Positions 15,114 through 24,016 of a stretch of 47,132 bases of DNA are shown one piece after another (within the stretch, counting starts at the first letter, position 1; each line of letters starts with the position of its first letter). The position numbers and the translations under genes are program-made. The notes under the pieces were generated by a model. It had not been told where the DNA came from, searched no databases, and saw nothing but the letters and a program-made list of their open reading frames with translations. Source of the stretch: Nitrospirota bacterium. Its GTDB lineage: Bacteria > Nitrospirota > Nitrospiria > Nitrospirales > Nitrospiraceae. The stretch is taken from the NCBI GenBank assembly GCA_005877775.1, contig VBOJ01000053.1, positions 1-47,132 on the forward strand, written 5' to 3'.

Positions 15114-17846
15114 ATGACGGCTTTTTCCATGAAAATGGCTTGGCGCGAAACGCGGGGAGCCTGGCGCCATTTTCTGTATTTCTTTGTGTGCATTGCACTG
15201 GGCGTCGCTGCTTTGGTCGGCGTCTCACTCTTTGCGGCCAATGTGGAGCGGGCTGTCACGCGCGAGGCTCGCGGACTGTTGGGTGGCGATCTCGAAGTGC
15301 GCCTGTCCCGGTCCATAAGCCAGAAAGGGGAGGCGGTCCTCCAGTCACTCACAAGCCGTGGCATCGCGATCACGCACGCGAGCGAATTGGTGGCGATGGC
15401 TGCTCGGGCAGGTGGCGGACAGGCTTACGCCGCGCAGCAGACGCAAATCGTCGAGTTGAAGGCCGTGGAGGCCGTTTACCCCTTCTACGGCAGGCTCAAA
15501 CTGGAGCCTGATCGCCCACTCAGTGCATTGCTGGCGCCTTCCGCTTCAGCTTGTCCCAAGCCCCAAAGCACTGCCCTCGTACCTCTTTCAACACCTCACG
15601 CCTTACGCCTCACGCCTCACGGTGCTTGTTATGGAGCCCTTGTCCAGGAGTCGCTCTTGATTCGGATGGGGCTGTCAATGGGCGATCGCCTCAAGATCGG
15701 CCAGGCGGTCTTCACCATCACCGGCCTCATTCGCAAAGAACCGGATCGTGTGGCGAATCTATTCAGCCTGGGGCCGCGTGTAATGATCTCTCGCGAGGGG
15801 CTCGCCGCGGCCGAGCTGGTCAAACCGGGCAGCCGGGTCCGGGAACGGTATCTTCTGCGACTACCGGCGACGACGCCGGCCCACCCGCTGCTCCATGAGT
15901 TGCAAGGTCGCCTAGCCGGCGAGTCCGCTCGCGTGACGACCTACCGCGATGCACAACCGCAGCTCAAACAGTTTCTGGACCAGCTCACACGCTATCTCGG
16001 GCTGATCGGGTTGACCGCGCTGTTCGTGGGTGGCATCGGTGTCGCCACGACAGTACGGGCCTTTCTGCGTGAGAAACTACAGACCATTGCCATCCTCAAG
16101 ACCGTGGGCGCCGATTCAGGCACGGTCGTCCGAACCTATCTGGTGCAAGCACTGCTCCTCGGCGTGATCGGGAGTCTGGCTGGGACTGTGCTCGGGGTGA
16201 GCCTCCAGGGCGCGCTGCCGCCGCTGCTGGCCGGCCTGCTTGCCACCAATTTCCTGGATCAGATCGAGTTCACACACACGCTGACGATGACATCCCTCTT
16301 GCCGATTTTGAAGGGCCTTGCGTTGGGAATCCTGACCACATTGCTGTTCACGCTCTGGCCTCTGTTGAGCATCCGTGAGATCCGTCCTGCGTTGATTTTT
16401 CGACAGGAAGTGGTGAAGACGGATGCAGCCCAAGAGCAGGACCGGTCGGCCTGGAGGCTTGATTGGCGATGGTTGCTGGGCATCGCTGATCCGTTGCGTT
16501 CCTTCACGGCAGTTGGAATTGCGGCCGGACTGGCCGGCCTCGCGATCTGGCAGGCCGGATCCTGGAGGATCGGGCTCCTGTTTATCGGCGCGCTGGCTGT
16601 CGCCGCGGTCGCATTGTGGCTGGCGGCGCGCTTGCTGGTTCAAGCGATCCGACTGGGGCCAGGTCCGCGTTCCCTGACCATTCGCCACGCCATGAGCAAT
16701 CTGTACCGTCCGGGCAGTCAGGCGATCGGCGTGATGGTGTCGGTCGGCATCGGGGTCATGGTCATCGTGGCAGTTTCACTGCTGGAACGGTCGTTAATCC
16801 GCCAGGTAGGGGAGAGCCGTCCGACCGACGCCCCGACGTTTTTCTTCATCGACATCCAGCCGGACCAGAAAGATGGGGTCTTGCGCCTGATCCATGAAAA
16901 GTCTAGAGGCCCATTCCCAGAAGCGACGCCGTTGGTCCGCTCGCGCTTGCATGCGATTAACGGGCAACCGATCAAGGTGGAGGAGGAGAGCGTTCAGGAG
17001 GGGGAGAGCCAACAAGACCGGCGGAAGAACTGGTACTTCACGCGGGAATACGTCCTGACTTTTCTCGACGACCTGCCAAAGGACAATGTCGTCACCAAAG
17101 GGACATGGTGGAAGCCAGGTCAACCGTTCGAAATGCCGTTGGTCTCAGTGGAGGAGGAAGCGGCCAGAAACCTGGGGCTGCAGCTAGGCTCCACCATCGC
17201 GTTTGAGATCCAGGGGGTGACGGTTTTAGCGGAGGTCAGCAGCATCCGAAAAGTCGAGTGGGGAAACTTTTCCACAAACTTTTACATGATTCTGTCACCC
17301 GGGTCGCTGGAGGGCTCGCCCTTTACCTATGTGGCGACGGTGCGAGTCCCACCGGAAAAGGAGGTCCTGCTGCAGCAAGCCGTGGTGGGGGCGTTTCCGA
17401 ACGTCACAGCCATTAATATTGGGGATGTGTTGGACAGTTTCACCCGAATCCTGGACCGTCTGTCGCTCGCGATTCGGACGATCGCGGTGTTCTGCATCCT
17501 GGCTGGTATGATTGTCATGGCCGCAACCCTGGCCACGACGAGGTATCGGCGCCTTTACGAGTCAGCGATCCTGAAAGCCCTGGGTGCCACCCGAGGACTG
17601 ATCGCCGGCTCCTTCGCCGTCGAGTACGCACTGCTGGGCATGGTGGCTGGCCTCATCGGCATCGTGTTGGCAAGCGCGCTCTCCTGGGCCGTGCTGTATT
17701 TCATTCTGGACCTGCCCTGGACGCTCCAGCCCGACGTCCTGGCCACCGGCTTTGCTCTGACCGTGCTGCTCACGCTCGCCATTGGTTTTCTCAGCACGTA
17801 CCGAATCCTCGGCCAACGGCCGCTGGCAGTGCTACGGCATGAGTGA
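15114..17846 (+). CDS. ybbP: FtsX/MacB-type permease YbbP with an in-frame repeat insertion
   Basis: 910 aa, longer than E. coli YbbP (about 800). An N-terminal membrane helix (about residues 18-40) is followed by a periplasmic domain. Then come two FtsX core domains with three helices each (about 300-430 and 770-900) around a second periplasmic domain, with extra helices near 465-510 and 540-565. KTVGADSGTVVRTYLVQALL and LKALGATRGLIAGSFAVEYA are the typical coupling-helix loops. Residues about 146-171 come from a repeat insertion (see 15549-15629) and look foreign to the fold. It works with YbbA and is probably co-transcribed with it. Confidence 0.92.
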   Translation: MTAFSMKMAWRETRGAWRHFLYFFVCIALGVAALVGVSLFAANVERAVTREARGLLGGDLEVRLSRSISQKGEAVLQSLTSRGIAITHASELVAMAARAGGGQAYAAQQTQIVELKAVEAVYPFYGRLKLEPDRPLSALLAPSASACPKPQSTALVPLSTPHALRLTPHGACYGALVQESLLIRMGLSMGDRLKIGQAVFTITGLIRKEPDRVANLFSLGPRVMISREGLAAAELVKPGSRVRERYLLRLPATTPAHPLLHELQGRLAGESARVTTYRDAQPQLKQFLDQLTRYLGLIGLTALFVGGIGVATTVRAFLREKLQTIAILKTVGADSGTVVRTYLVQALLLGVIGSLAGTVLGVSLQGALPPLLAGLLATNFLDQIEFTHTLTMTSLLPILKGLALGILTTLLFTLWPLLSIREIRPALIFRQEVVKTDAAQEQDRSAWRLDWRWLLGIADPLRSFTAVGIAAGLAGLAIWQAGSWRIGLLFIGALAVAAVALWLAARLLVQAIRLGPGPRSLTIRHAMSNLYRPGSQAIGVMVSVGIGVMVIVAVSLLERSLIRQVGESRPTDAPTFFFIDIQPDQKDGVLRLIHEKSRGPFPEATPLVRSRLHAINGQPIKVEEESVQEGESQQDRRKNWYFTREYVLTFLDDLPKDNVVTKGTWWKPGQPFEMPLVSVEEEAARNLGLQLGSTIAFEIQGVTVLAEVSSIRKVEWGNFSTNFYMILSPGSLEGSPFTYVATVRVPPEKEVLLQQAVVGAFPNVTAINIGDVLDSFTRILDRLSLAIRTIAVFCILAGMIVMAATLATTRYRRLYESAILKALGATRGLIAGSFAVEYALLGMVAGLIGIVLASALSWAVLYFILDLPWTLQPDVLATGFALTVLLTLAIGFLSTYRILGQRPLAVLRHE
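15549..15629. repeat. In-frame insertion in ybbP carrying 7-bp-period units (locus 3)
   Basis: GCTTGT occurs at 15549-15554 and again at 15624-15629, exactly 75 nt (25 codons) apart. Between them lies CACCTC-ACGCCTT-ACGCCTC-ACGCCTC-ACGG (15592-15622), the same heptamer type as locus 1. Removing one 75-nt unit leaves a smooth reading frame. The encoded segment is Pro/Ser/Leu-rich and low in complexity. It looks like repeat DNA inserted with a short target duplication and tolerated because it keeps the frame. Confidence 0.7.
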
Positions 17847-17875
17847 GGGGGTGGGCGGGTTGCCCGGCTGCCTCC

Positions 17876-17989
17876 TGTGCTCGCGCAGCGCACACACCTC
17901 CAGCGTCGTTCGTGAAGCGTCGTGCGTCTCTCGAGAAGAGTCTCAATCCGAAGACGAGATACGCTTCACGAGGCTCGGACGCGCGCAGT
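17876..17989. repeat. Dispersed GC-rich repeat interrupted by a 7-bp-period palindrome (locus 4)
   Basis: The outer parts match the element after atpD: TGTGCTCGCGCA (17876-17887; also 44972-44983) and CGGACGCGCGCAGT (17976-17989; also 45009-45022). Between them sits a heptamer array: CGTCGTT, CGTGAAG, CGTCGTG, CGTCTCT, CGAGAAG from 17904, mirrored by ACGAGAT, ACGCTTC, ACGAGGC up to 17974. Its arms include a perfect 11-bp inverted repeat TCGTGAAGCGT (17910-17920) / ACGCTTCACGA (17961-17971). The 319-bp gap between ybbP and the response regulator (17847-18165) contains this repeat and no gene that I can support. Confidence 0.75.
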
Positions 17990-18165
17990 GGAAGGCGACC
18001 GGTCCACCCGGCTGGGAGTGCGTGGATCACAAAGGAAGAGGTTCCTGACGTCTTGTATTCCGGCGAATGAGGACAGCGCGTCTGCAGTACTGACCCTCGC
18101 AACATACCTGCCAAGTGTTGCTCTGTCACGCTCCAGAAGGCTATGGAGTTGCGAAGCTGGTCATC

Positions 18166-18531
18166 CTATTTCTTCCGGAGCGCTGCGTGCACGGCTTCGA
18201 GCATGTCCTCCATTTTGAACGGCTTCTCCAACACGCGGTGGGCGCCGAACAACTTGGCCACGTCCAGAAAGTTGGTATCACCACGGCCGGCAGTCATGGC
18301 GATAATCCTCACGTCTGGGAACTCATGCGTCAATTGCCAGGTGGCTTCCATCCCATCTTTGACCGGCATCAGGATGTCCATGATGACCAGATCGGCAGGG
18401 GTCTGGCGAAAGAGTTCCAAGCCTGTACGGCCGTTGTTGGCTTCGACAACCTGATGGCCTTCCTTCTCCAAGACTTCCCGAAGAAGCGATCTAATCCCTT
18501 TTTCGTCATCGATGATGAGAATCGTCGCCAT
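18166..18531 (-). CDS. Single-domain response regulator (CheY-like receiver)
   Basis: 121 aa, the length of an isolated receiver domain with no output domain. Acidic pocket D8/D9 (LIIDDE), phosphoacceptor Asp52 (VIMDILMP), a Thr at the switch position (IIAMTAG) and the conserved Lys of EKPF. AGAGGGA precedes the ATG. It would act through protein contacts, as a phosphorelay shuttle or by binding a target. No histidine kinase is encoded nearby, so its partner is unknown. It stands alone, with about 100 bp separating it from the aminopeptidase gene. Confidence 0.95.
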   Translation of the reverse strand: MATILIIDDEKGIRSLLREVLEKEGHQVVEANNGRTGLELFRQTPADLVIMDILMPVKDGMEATWQLTHEFPDVRIIAMTAGRGDTNFLDVAKLFGAHRVLEKPFKMEDMLEAVHAALRKK

Positions 18532-18634
18532 AGGTCCCTCTCTTTGTAGAAATGTGACTCTCGTCGGGACAATCAGGCCAAGAACACAGGGCGCGTCGCT
18601 CGCTGCTGACGAGAAAGTACCATGGAGTCGACTC

Positions 18635-21214
18635 TCAGCTTGTCAAAATCTTTCCCAGATACTTGCTCAGGGCCGAGCTGGCCATCTCGCGGAACGTGAC
18701 GGCAATGTGAAGCTGTTCGAGAAATTGGTCCAGCGTCTTTCCGCCGAGATCAATCTTCCGCGACGTGAAAAACTCATGCACGTCACGCACGAGCTCGGGA
18801 GTTGCCAGTCCAATCACACCCTCGCACATCCGCCGCAGCCCGTTCTTCGGATACAGTCGGTCCATCGTCTCCCAGTTCATTTTGACAAAGTTCCAGGCCA
18901 GCACACGTCCATGAATGCTCATGAGCAGTAATCTTACAATAAACGGCGCATCCTGTGTGCGAATTTCACCATTAATGGTACGCGCGAGCGTTCGTTGAAG
19001 CAACTCAACCGGCTGGAACGCGGCGAGAGAATAAAGATATCGCCGCTCGTCCTGCGGCGTCGCCGCCGAGCGGAAGCGCTCCCAGAACTCGTCGTACCGG
19101 GTGGCATCCCCAGTGTGGGCCAGGATCGCGATGAGCGCTGGGAGCACGTTCGGATCCACAGCGAGTGTGCCTTGCTTATTCCCCTGATAGAGTTCGGCAG
19201 CACGGGCTTGGACGTTCCGGTCATTCCCGATGGTCCCCAGGGCGCGGAGGAGATCGCCTCGAAGTTGCCGGGTCAGTTCCTTCTCCCCGGAGGCCGGGAC
19301 CCACCCGAGTTGAGCCACAGCGGGGCCACCGCGATCGCGCACGAATCCCTCAAGCGCGGGCCGATCGGCTGGCGCCATGATTCGGTGCAGGAAATGGAAT
19401 GATTCGATCAGAACAGTCCAGACGTTCTTGTCACGATCAGCGCGGAACCGAGCGGTCAGGTCAAGGTATTCAGTGACCGGCATCAGGCCGCCCACCGTTG
19501 CCGCCCAAGCGTCGTTTACGAGGTTGAACCGTTCGATCGGCGCCAGGCCGTCCGGCACCAAGTGTACCAGACGCTCCAGCAGGTCCGGTGCATAGCGCAC
19601 ACGATAAAAACCATGGCCTCCTTCGTTCGCCAGCACGGACTCAAGATCTTGAGGCACCTGAACCTGTGTTTCCGTCTCTGACAGGAGCAGTCGGCGTGTT
19701 TCAGCTTTTCCGTTCGCGGTAATTTTGATCTGAATCGGCACTTGCCAAGGCTGGTTCACCTGGTTCTCAGGCCCTTTTGCATCCGTGGATTTGGGCAAAT
19801 AGGTGAAGCGCTGCTGAGCAATGACGAGACGTGAGCCGTGGTCCAGCCTGACACTCAGGAGCGGGTACCCTGGCCGGAAGATCCAACCGTCCATGACCTC
19901 AGGGACCGGTTGCCCGGCCGCTCGCCCGAGGGAGACCCAGAGATCGCCAGTGTCGGCGTTCCCATAGGCGTGAGCACGCAGATAGTCCCGGACGCCGTTT
20001 CGAAAGATGTCGGGGCCCAGGAATTGCTCCAGCATGCGTAACACTGATGCACCCTTTTCGTAGGTGAGCACGTCGAACATGGCATCAGCCTCGCGCGGCG
20101 CAGTGACGGGGAACTCGATCGGTCTCGTGCTGTGAAGCCCGTCCACGGTCAAGGCAGCAGCCCGGGAGACGCCGAAGGTCGTCCATCGCTGCCACTCGGG
20201 CTTCCAGGCGTCCACGGCCAGCATCTCCATGAAGGTGGCAAAGGCCTCATTGAGCCAGAGGCCGTTCCACCAGGACATAGTGACAAGGTCTCCGAACCAC
20301 ATGTGCGCGTTCTCATGCGCGACCACGTCAGCGATCCGCTCGAGTTCCGCGTGAGTCGCAGCCTGCTCGTCTACCAAGAGCGCGGTTTCCCGAAACGTGA
20401 TTGCACCCAGGTTCTCCATCGCGCCGGAGGCAAAGTCGGGAATCGCGAGCAGATCGAGCTTGTCTCCTGGGTAAGGCAGACCGTAGTAGTCCTCGAAAAA
20501 CCGGAGCGAGGAGGCTCCAATCTCTAGCCCGAACTTCGCGAGCCGGCGCTTGCCCGGCACGCACCAGACACGCAGCGGCGTGCGGCCAACCGAAACCGGT
20601 TCGGTGGCCTCGATCGTTCCGACGACGAAGGCGACCAAGTAGGTGGACATGCGAATCGTGTCGGCGAACCGCACGATCTTTTTCCCACCTGCGAGGCGTT
20701 CCGACTGCACAGCCGTGTTCGAGACAGCCGTCAGGGATGAGTCGATGACCAGGGTCGTCGAAAAGACGGCCTTGAAGTCCGGTTCGTCCCAACAGGGAAA
20801 GGCCCGCCGTGCGTCCGTTGCTTCGAACTGGGTCGCGGCCAGCACCTGTGTCGCGCCAGCTTGGTCCTTGTAGGTGCTGCGGTAGAAGCCTCGCAACTTG
20901 TCGTTCAGCGTTCCTTTGAAGGCGAGGCTCAGCCGCCAGGTGCCGGGTCGCAGCTTGTCAGAAAAGGTGAGGCGACACCGCTCCATTGTCTCGTCAAGTT
21001 CGATGGTTCCGCGAAGCGACACACCTCCTTCGTTCTTAATCGTCGCCTCAATGATTTCCAACTCAGCTGCGTTGAGGACGATCTCCGTCGTCGGCTCCTG
21101 GACGGTCACCGTGACGGTCACGTCACCACTGAACGCGAAAGTCTTCAGGTCGGGCTCCAGACGAAGATCATACCTGGTCGGCATGACGTGCCGCGGCAAC
21201 CGATAGAGACCCAA
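18635..21214 (-). CDS. M1 family zinc aminopeptidase (aminopeptidase N-like), TTG start
   Basis: 859 aa if started at the TTG at 21214, which is preceded by AGGAGGTGA with 7 nt spacing and begins with GLYRLPRHVMPTRYDL, the usual M1 N-terminus. A longer frame to 21463 adds 83 residues without family similarity. Substrate motif GAMEN, zinc site HENAH with the third ligand Glu 18 residues on (NEAFATFME). A C-terminal ERAP1-like helical domain follows. No signal peptide, so probably a cytoplasmic enzyme that trims N-terminal residues from peptides. It is collinear with rpiA, glk, pgl and pgi upstream and may be the last gene of that unit. Confidence 0.93.
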   Translation of the reverse strand: MGLYRLPRHVMPTRYDLRLEPDLKTFAFSGDVTVTVTVQEPTTEIVLNAAELEIIEATIKNEGGVSLRGTIELDETMERCRLTFSDKLRPGTWRLSLAFKGTLNDKLRGFYRSTYKDQAGATQVLAATQFEATDARRAFPCWDEPDFKAVFSTTLVIDSSLTAVSNTAVQSERLAGGKKIVRFADTIRMSTYLVAFVVGTIEATEPVSVGRTPLRVWCVPGKRRLAKFGLEIGASSLRFFEDYYGLPYPGDKLDLLAIPDFASGAMENLGAITFRETALLVDEQAATHAELERIADVVAHENAHMWFGDLVTMSWWNGLWLNEAFATFMEMLAVDAWKPEWQRWTTFGVSRAAALTVDGLHSTRPIEFPVTAPREADAMFDVLTYEKGASVLRMLEQFLGPDIFRNGVRDYLRAHAYGNADTGDLWVSLGRAAGQPVPEVMDGWIFRPGYPLLSVRLDHGSRLVIAQQRFTYLPKSTDAKGPENQVNQPWQVPIQIKITANGKAETRRLLLSETETQVQVPQDLESVLANEGGHGFYRVRYAPDLLERLVHLVPDGLAPIERFNLVNDAWAATVGGLMPVTEYLDLTARFRADRDKNVWTVLIESFHFLHRIMAPADRPALEGFVRDRGGPAVAQLGWVPASGEKELTRQLRGDLLRALGTIGNDRNVQARAAELYQGNKQGTLAVDPNVLPALIAILAHTGDATRYDEFWERFRSAATPQDERRYLYSLAAFQPVELLQRTLARTINGEIRTQDAPFIVRLLLMSIHGRVLAWNFVKMNWETMDRLYPKNGLRRMCEGVIGLATPELVRDVHEFFTSRKIDLGGKTLDQFLEQLHIAVTFREMASSALSKYLGKILTS

Positions 21215-21469
21215 TTTGTCACCTCCTGGTGCTCGCTGAGACGATGGCGGCTCGAATTCATGATCACGAGGTCGTCGTATAAGAAAACGGTGGAACTCCG
21301 TTCCGAAAATGTCCCCGGTTAGGCCGGTGCATCCAACCCTGATAATAGTCCAGGCCGTCACAGAGAACGATTCGAGGGCGCGGCGACGCGTCACGAGCGC
21401 TTGCAGGCGGCCGGGCGCGGTGAGGAACCAAACGAGACGCTCAAACATCCCACGCTCTGCCAAGCCGGA

Positions 21470-22171
21470 TCACTGCTTCGCCGCTTGCTGAACCTCGACG
21501 CCCCGTTGAGTTCCCACGATCAGCAGATCCGTCTGCCCCACGAACAGACCGTTCTCAACTACGCCGGGAATCCTGTTGAGCTGAATCTCCAGCGCAGCAG
21601 GATCATCGATCTGGCCCATATGCAGATCCAGGATGTAGAGCCCTGATTCAGTTGTGAAGATTCGTCCCCGACGTTCCCGAATCACCGCCTTTCCTCCCAG
21701 GGCCTCGATGCGACGAGCCGTGTTCGGCCAGCCAAACGGGATGACCTCGACGGGAAGAGGATAAGAGTTTCCCAGGACCGGTACCAGCTTCGCGTGATCC
21801 ACGACGATGATCAGTTGTCGAGCTGCGGCGGCCACGATTTTTTCTCTGACAAGAGCCCCGCCGCCGCCTTTGATCAGATTGAGCTGCGGATCCACTTGGT
21901 CAGCGCCATCAATCGCGACATCAATGGACCAGGTTTCTTCGTACGACAGCAGCGGGATGCCGGCCCTTCTCGCGAGGTCGGCTGTCTCCTCAGACGTCGG
22001 CACCCCTCTGATGGCCAGGCCCGCGCTCACTCGCTTACCGAGCAGCTCGAGGACATGGCGGGCGGTGGAGCCGGTCCCCAGCCCCACGACCATCCCATCA
22101 CGCACATATTCCACCGCTTTGAGCGCCGCCATGCGTTTCAGGGCGTCTCGGTCTTGCGATGGACTCATCAA
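21470..22171 (-). CDS. rpiA: Ribose-5-phosphate isomerase A
   Basis: 233 aa, full length. Interconverts ribose 5-phosphate and ribulose 5-phosphate, linking the pentose phosphate pathway and nucleotide synthesis. Family motifs: GLGTGSTARHV (phosphate loop), AIDGADQVDPQLNLIKGGGG with the catalytic Asp residues, and ALVREKIVA with the catalytic Glu/Lys. The start ATG overlaps the glk stop by 4 bp (22168-22171), indicating translational coupling in a sugar-phosphate operon. Confidence 0.96.
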   Translation of the reverse strand: MMSPSQDRDALKRMAALKAVEYVRDGMVVGLGTGSTARHVLELLGKRVSAGLAIRGVPTSEETADLARRAGIPLLSYEETWSIDVAIDGADQVDPQLNLIKGGGGALVREKIVAAAARQLIIVVDHAKLVPVLGNSYPLPVEVIPFGWPNTARRIEALGGKAVIRERRGRIFTTESGLYILDLHMGQIDDPAALEIQLNRIPGVVENGLFVGQTDLLIVGTQRGVEVQQAAKQ

Positions 22172-23226
22172 GAGGAAGCCGTGTCTAGTTGGGCTGCAAC
22201 AGAGGCTGCGCCCAGCAATGCGGTTTTCTGGTTCATGATGACGCGAACTGGAATCGTGCTCAACAGTCGCTTGTAGCGCCCCTTGCCCGTGAAGCCGCGC
22301 AGAAACGTCCCGTCTTTGAGCTTCGGGAGGAGCTTGGGAGCGATGCCGCCGCCGAGATAGATCCCGTCCAGGGCTAGAACCTTGAGCGCCAAATTCCCAG
22401 CCTCTGCCCCATAGATGGACGCAAAGAGGTCCAAGGCCTGGATGCAGATCTCCGCCTGCTTGTTCAGCCCGATCTCGGCGATGACAGCGGCGGGATCGCC
22501 GATCCGCAGCCGTTCAGCCACCCAGGTGGGTTCGTTCTTCTTGTTGTCGCGCAGGAATTCATAGATGGCGTGCAGGCCTGAGCCGGAGAGGACCCGCTCG
22601 TAGCTCACGTGCAGGTAGCTCGCGCGCAGATAGCGGAGCAACTCGATTTCGATGTCGCTATTCGGTGCGAAGTCGGCGTGACCTCCTTCGGAAGGCATCG
22701 GACGATACCGAACGCCGTCCCAGAACAGGATCGCCTCGCCCAAGCCTGTGCCGGCCGCGATCAGGGCCATGGCGCCTTTGGTCGGGGGCGGAGCGCCCAC
22801 GTTGAGAATTTCGGTCTCCTCGGGCCGCAGGACCAGCATTCCGTGGGCGGTGGCTTCCAAGTCGTTCAGAAGGCGCACCGTCTGGATTTTGAATCGCATG
22901 GCCAACTCAGTCCCATCCACGACCCAAGGCAAGTTCGTGGTTCGGCTTCGGTTCTCGATGACCGGCCCGGCCACGCCGAAACAGGCGGCCATAATGGGAG
23001 GCGCTTCCTCGGATTCATCAGGCTCAGATGCTTCGGCTGTCGTCTCATCGCCGGAGAGAGTTGCGGTTTTCGGCGGAGGATTCAGAAATTCCTCCAGGAT
23101 CTCTTCGAGCGATTTAAAATCAGCACTGGCAAACGTCCGTTCCCGAGCAGGCTCCACACGCTCTGTCTTCCAGTCGAACAGAGCCAAGATCGTCTTGGTC
23201 CCTCCGATGTCCCCCGCGAGAATCAT
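22168..23226 (-). CDS. glk: Glucokinase (ROK/Glk family)
   Basis: 352 aa from the ATG at 23226, 7 nt after the pgl stop and preceded by GAAGGG. A TTG at 23268 would add 14 residues but would overlap pgl. Phosphorylates glucose to glucose 6-phosphate. Phosphate-1 motif LAGDIGGTKT at the very N-terminus, GVAGPV, catalytic-region INLPWV-like stretch (TTNLPWVVDG), the ATP-binding AAGTGLGEAILF, EGGHADFAP, and a C-terminal YLGGGIAPKLL. An acidic insert near residues 55-80 (rich in Glu/Ser/Asp) is unusual. The family is usually near 320 aa. Confidence 0.92.
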   Translation of the reverse strand: MILAGDIGGTKTILALFDWKTERVEPARERTFASADFKSLEEILEEFLNPPPKTATLSGDETTAEASEPDESEEAPPIMAACFGVAGPVIENRSRTTNLPWVVDGTELAMRFKIQTVRLLNDLEATAHGMLVLRPEETEILNVGAPPPTKGAMALIAAGTGLGEAILFWDGVRYRPMPSEGGHADFAPNSDIEIELLRYLRASYLHVSYERVLSGSGLHAIYEFLRDNKKNEPTWVAERLRIGDPAAVIAEIGLNKQAEICIQALDLFASIYGAEAGNLALKVLALDGIYLGGGIAPKLLPKLKDGTFLRGFTGKGRYKRLLSTIPVRVIMNQKTALLGAASVAAQLDTASS

Positions 23227-23233
23227 ATTCCCT

Positions 23234-24016
23234 TCATTCTTCGTGAGAGACGATGCCTTGCCTGGCAATCGTGAGTTCTGAGGCGGCTGTCCAATCCAGG
23301 AGCCAAATGAGACGTCCGGTCTCCGGTCGGATTAACCTGGCAGGGGCGCGACGATCGTCCTGGTCTGGAGCTTCCAGGACCCACCGGACCGCAGTGGCCT
23401 TACTGTTGCCGCTGACCAAAAAGACAATCGCGCGGGCATGGTTGATCGTTGGCACCGTGAGGGTCAGGCGATGCTTCACGCCTTGTGGCGCAGTGGTGGC
23501 GACGACAAGCTTCTCTCGTTCGTCCAAGGCCTTCGTCCCTGGAAACAGAGAGGCGGTATGGCCATCCTCTCCGAGTCCCAATAACACCAGATCAAAACTG
23601 GGCCAGGCCGGGGCTGTAGCCTGGAACTCCTTTCGGACCAGTTCCTCATACTGGAGCGCCGCCCGTTCGAGACGATTCTCCTCGCCCGGCATACGAAAGA
23701 CCTGCTCTGGCTGAATCTTCAGCGGGCGGAACAGGGTCTCGTTCGCCATGCCGAAGTTGCTGTCCGGATGGTCAGGAGGCACGCAGCGTTCGTCGCTGAA
23801 ATAGAAATCCACGCGCGGCCAGGCGAGCTTGGTCGAAAAGTCCGGGCCGGCAAGCGCGGCATACAGGCCTTTGGGTGTGGTCCCTCCGGACAAGGCGACC
23901 CGAAACCGACCGCTGGCGGCCATCGTCTGCTCGCCGAGCCACACAAATAGCTCGGCTGCTTCATAAGCCAATTCCTGACTGTCGGTCATGATCCGAATCT
24001 CAGGCGCGACGCTCAT
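23234..24016 (-). CDS. pgl: 6-phosphogluconolactonase
   Basis: 260 aa, full length. Hydrolyses 6-phosphogluconolactone in the oxidative pentose phosphate pathway. Motifs: ALSGGTTPKGLYAAL, FSDERCVPPDHPDSNF and LGLGEDGHTASLFPG (catalytic His region). The start overlaps the pgi stop (24013-24016, 4 bp). zwf and gnd, its pathway partners, are not in the window. Confidence 0.95.
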   Translation of the reverse strand: MSVAPEIRIMTDSQELAYEAAELFVWLGEQTMAASGRFRVALSGGTTPKGLYAALAGPDFSTKLAWPRVDFYFSDERCVPPDHPDSNFGMANETLFRPLKIQPEQVFRMPGEENRLERAALQYEELVRKEFQATAPAWPSFDLVLLGLGEDGHTASLFPGTKALDEREKLVVATTAPQGVKHRLTLTVPTINHARAIVFLVSGNSKATAVRWVLEAPDQDDRRAPARLIRPETGRLIWLLDWTAASELTIARQGIVSHEE

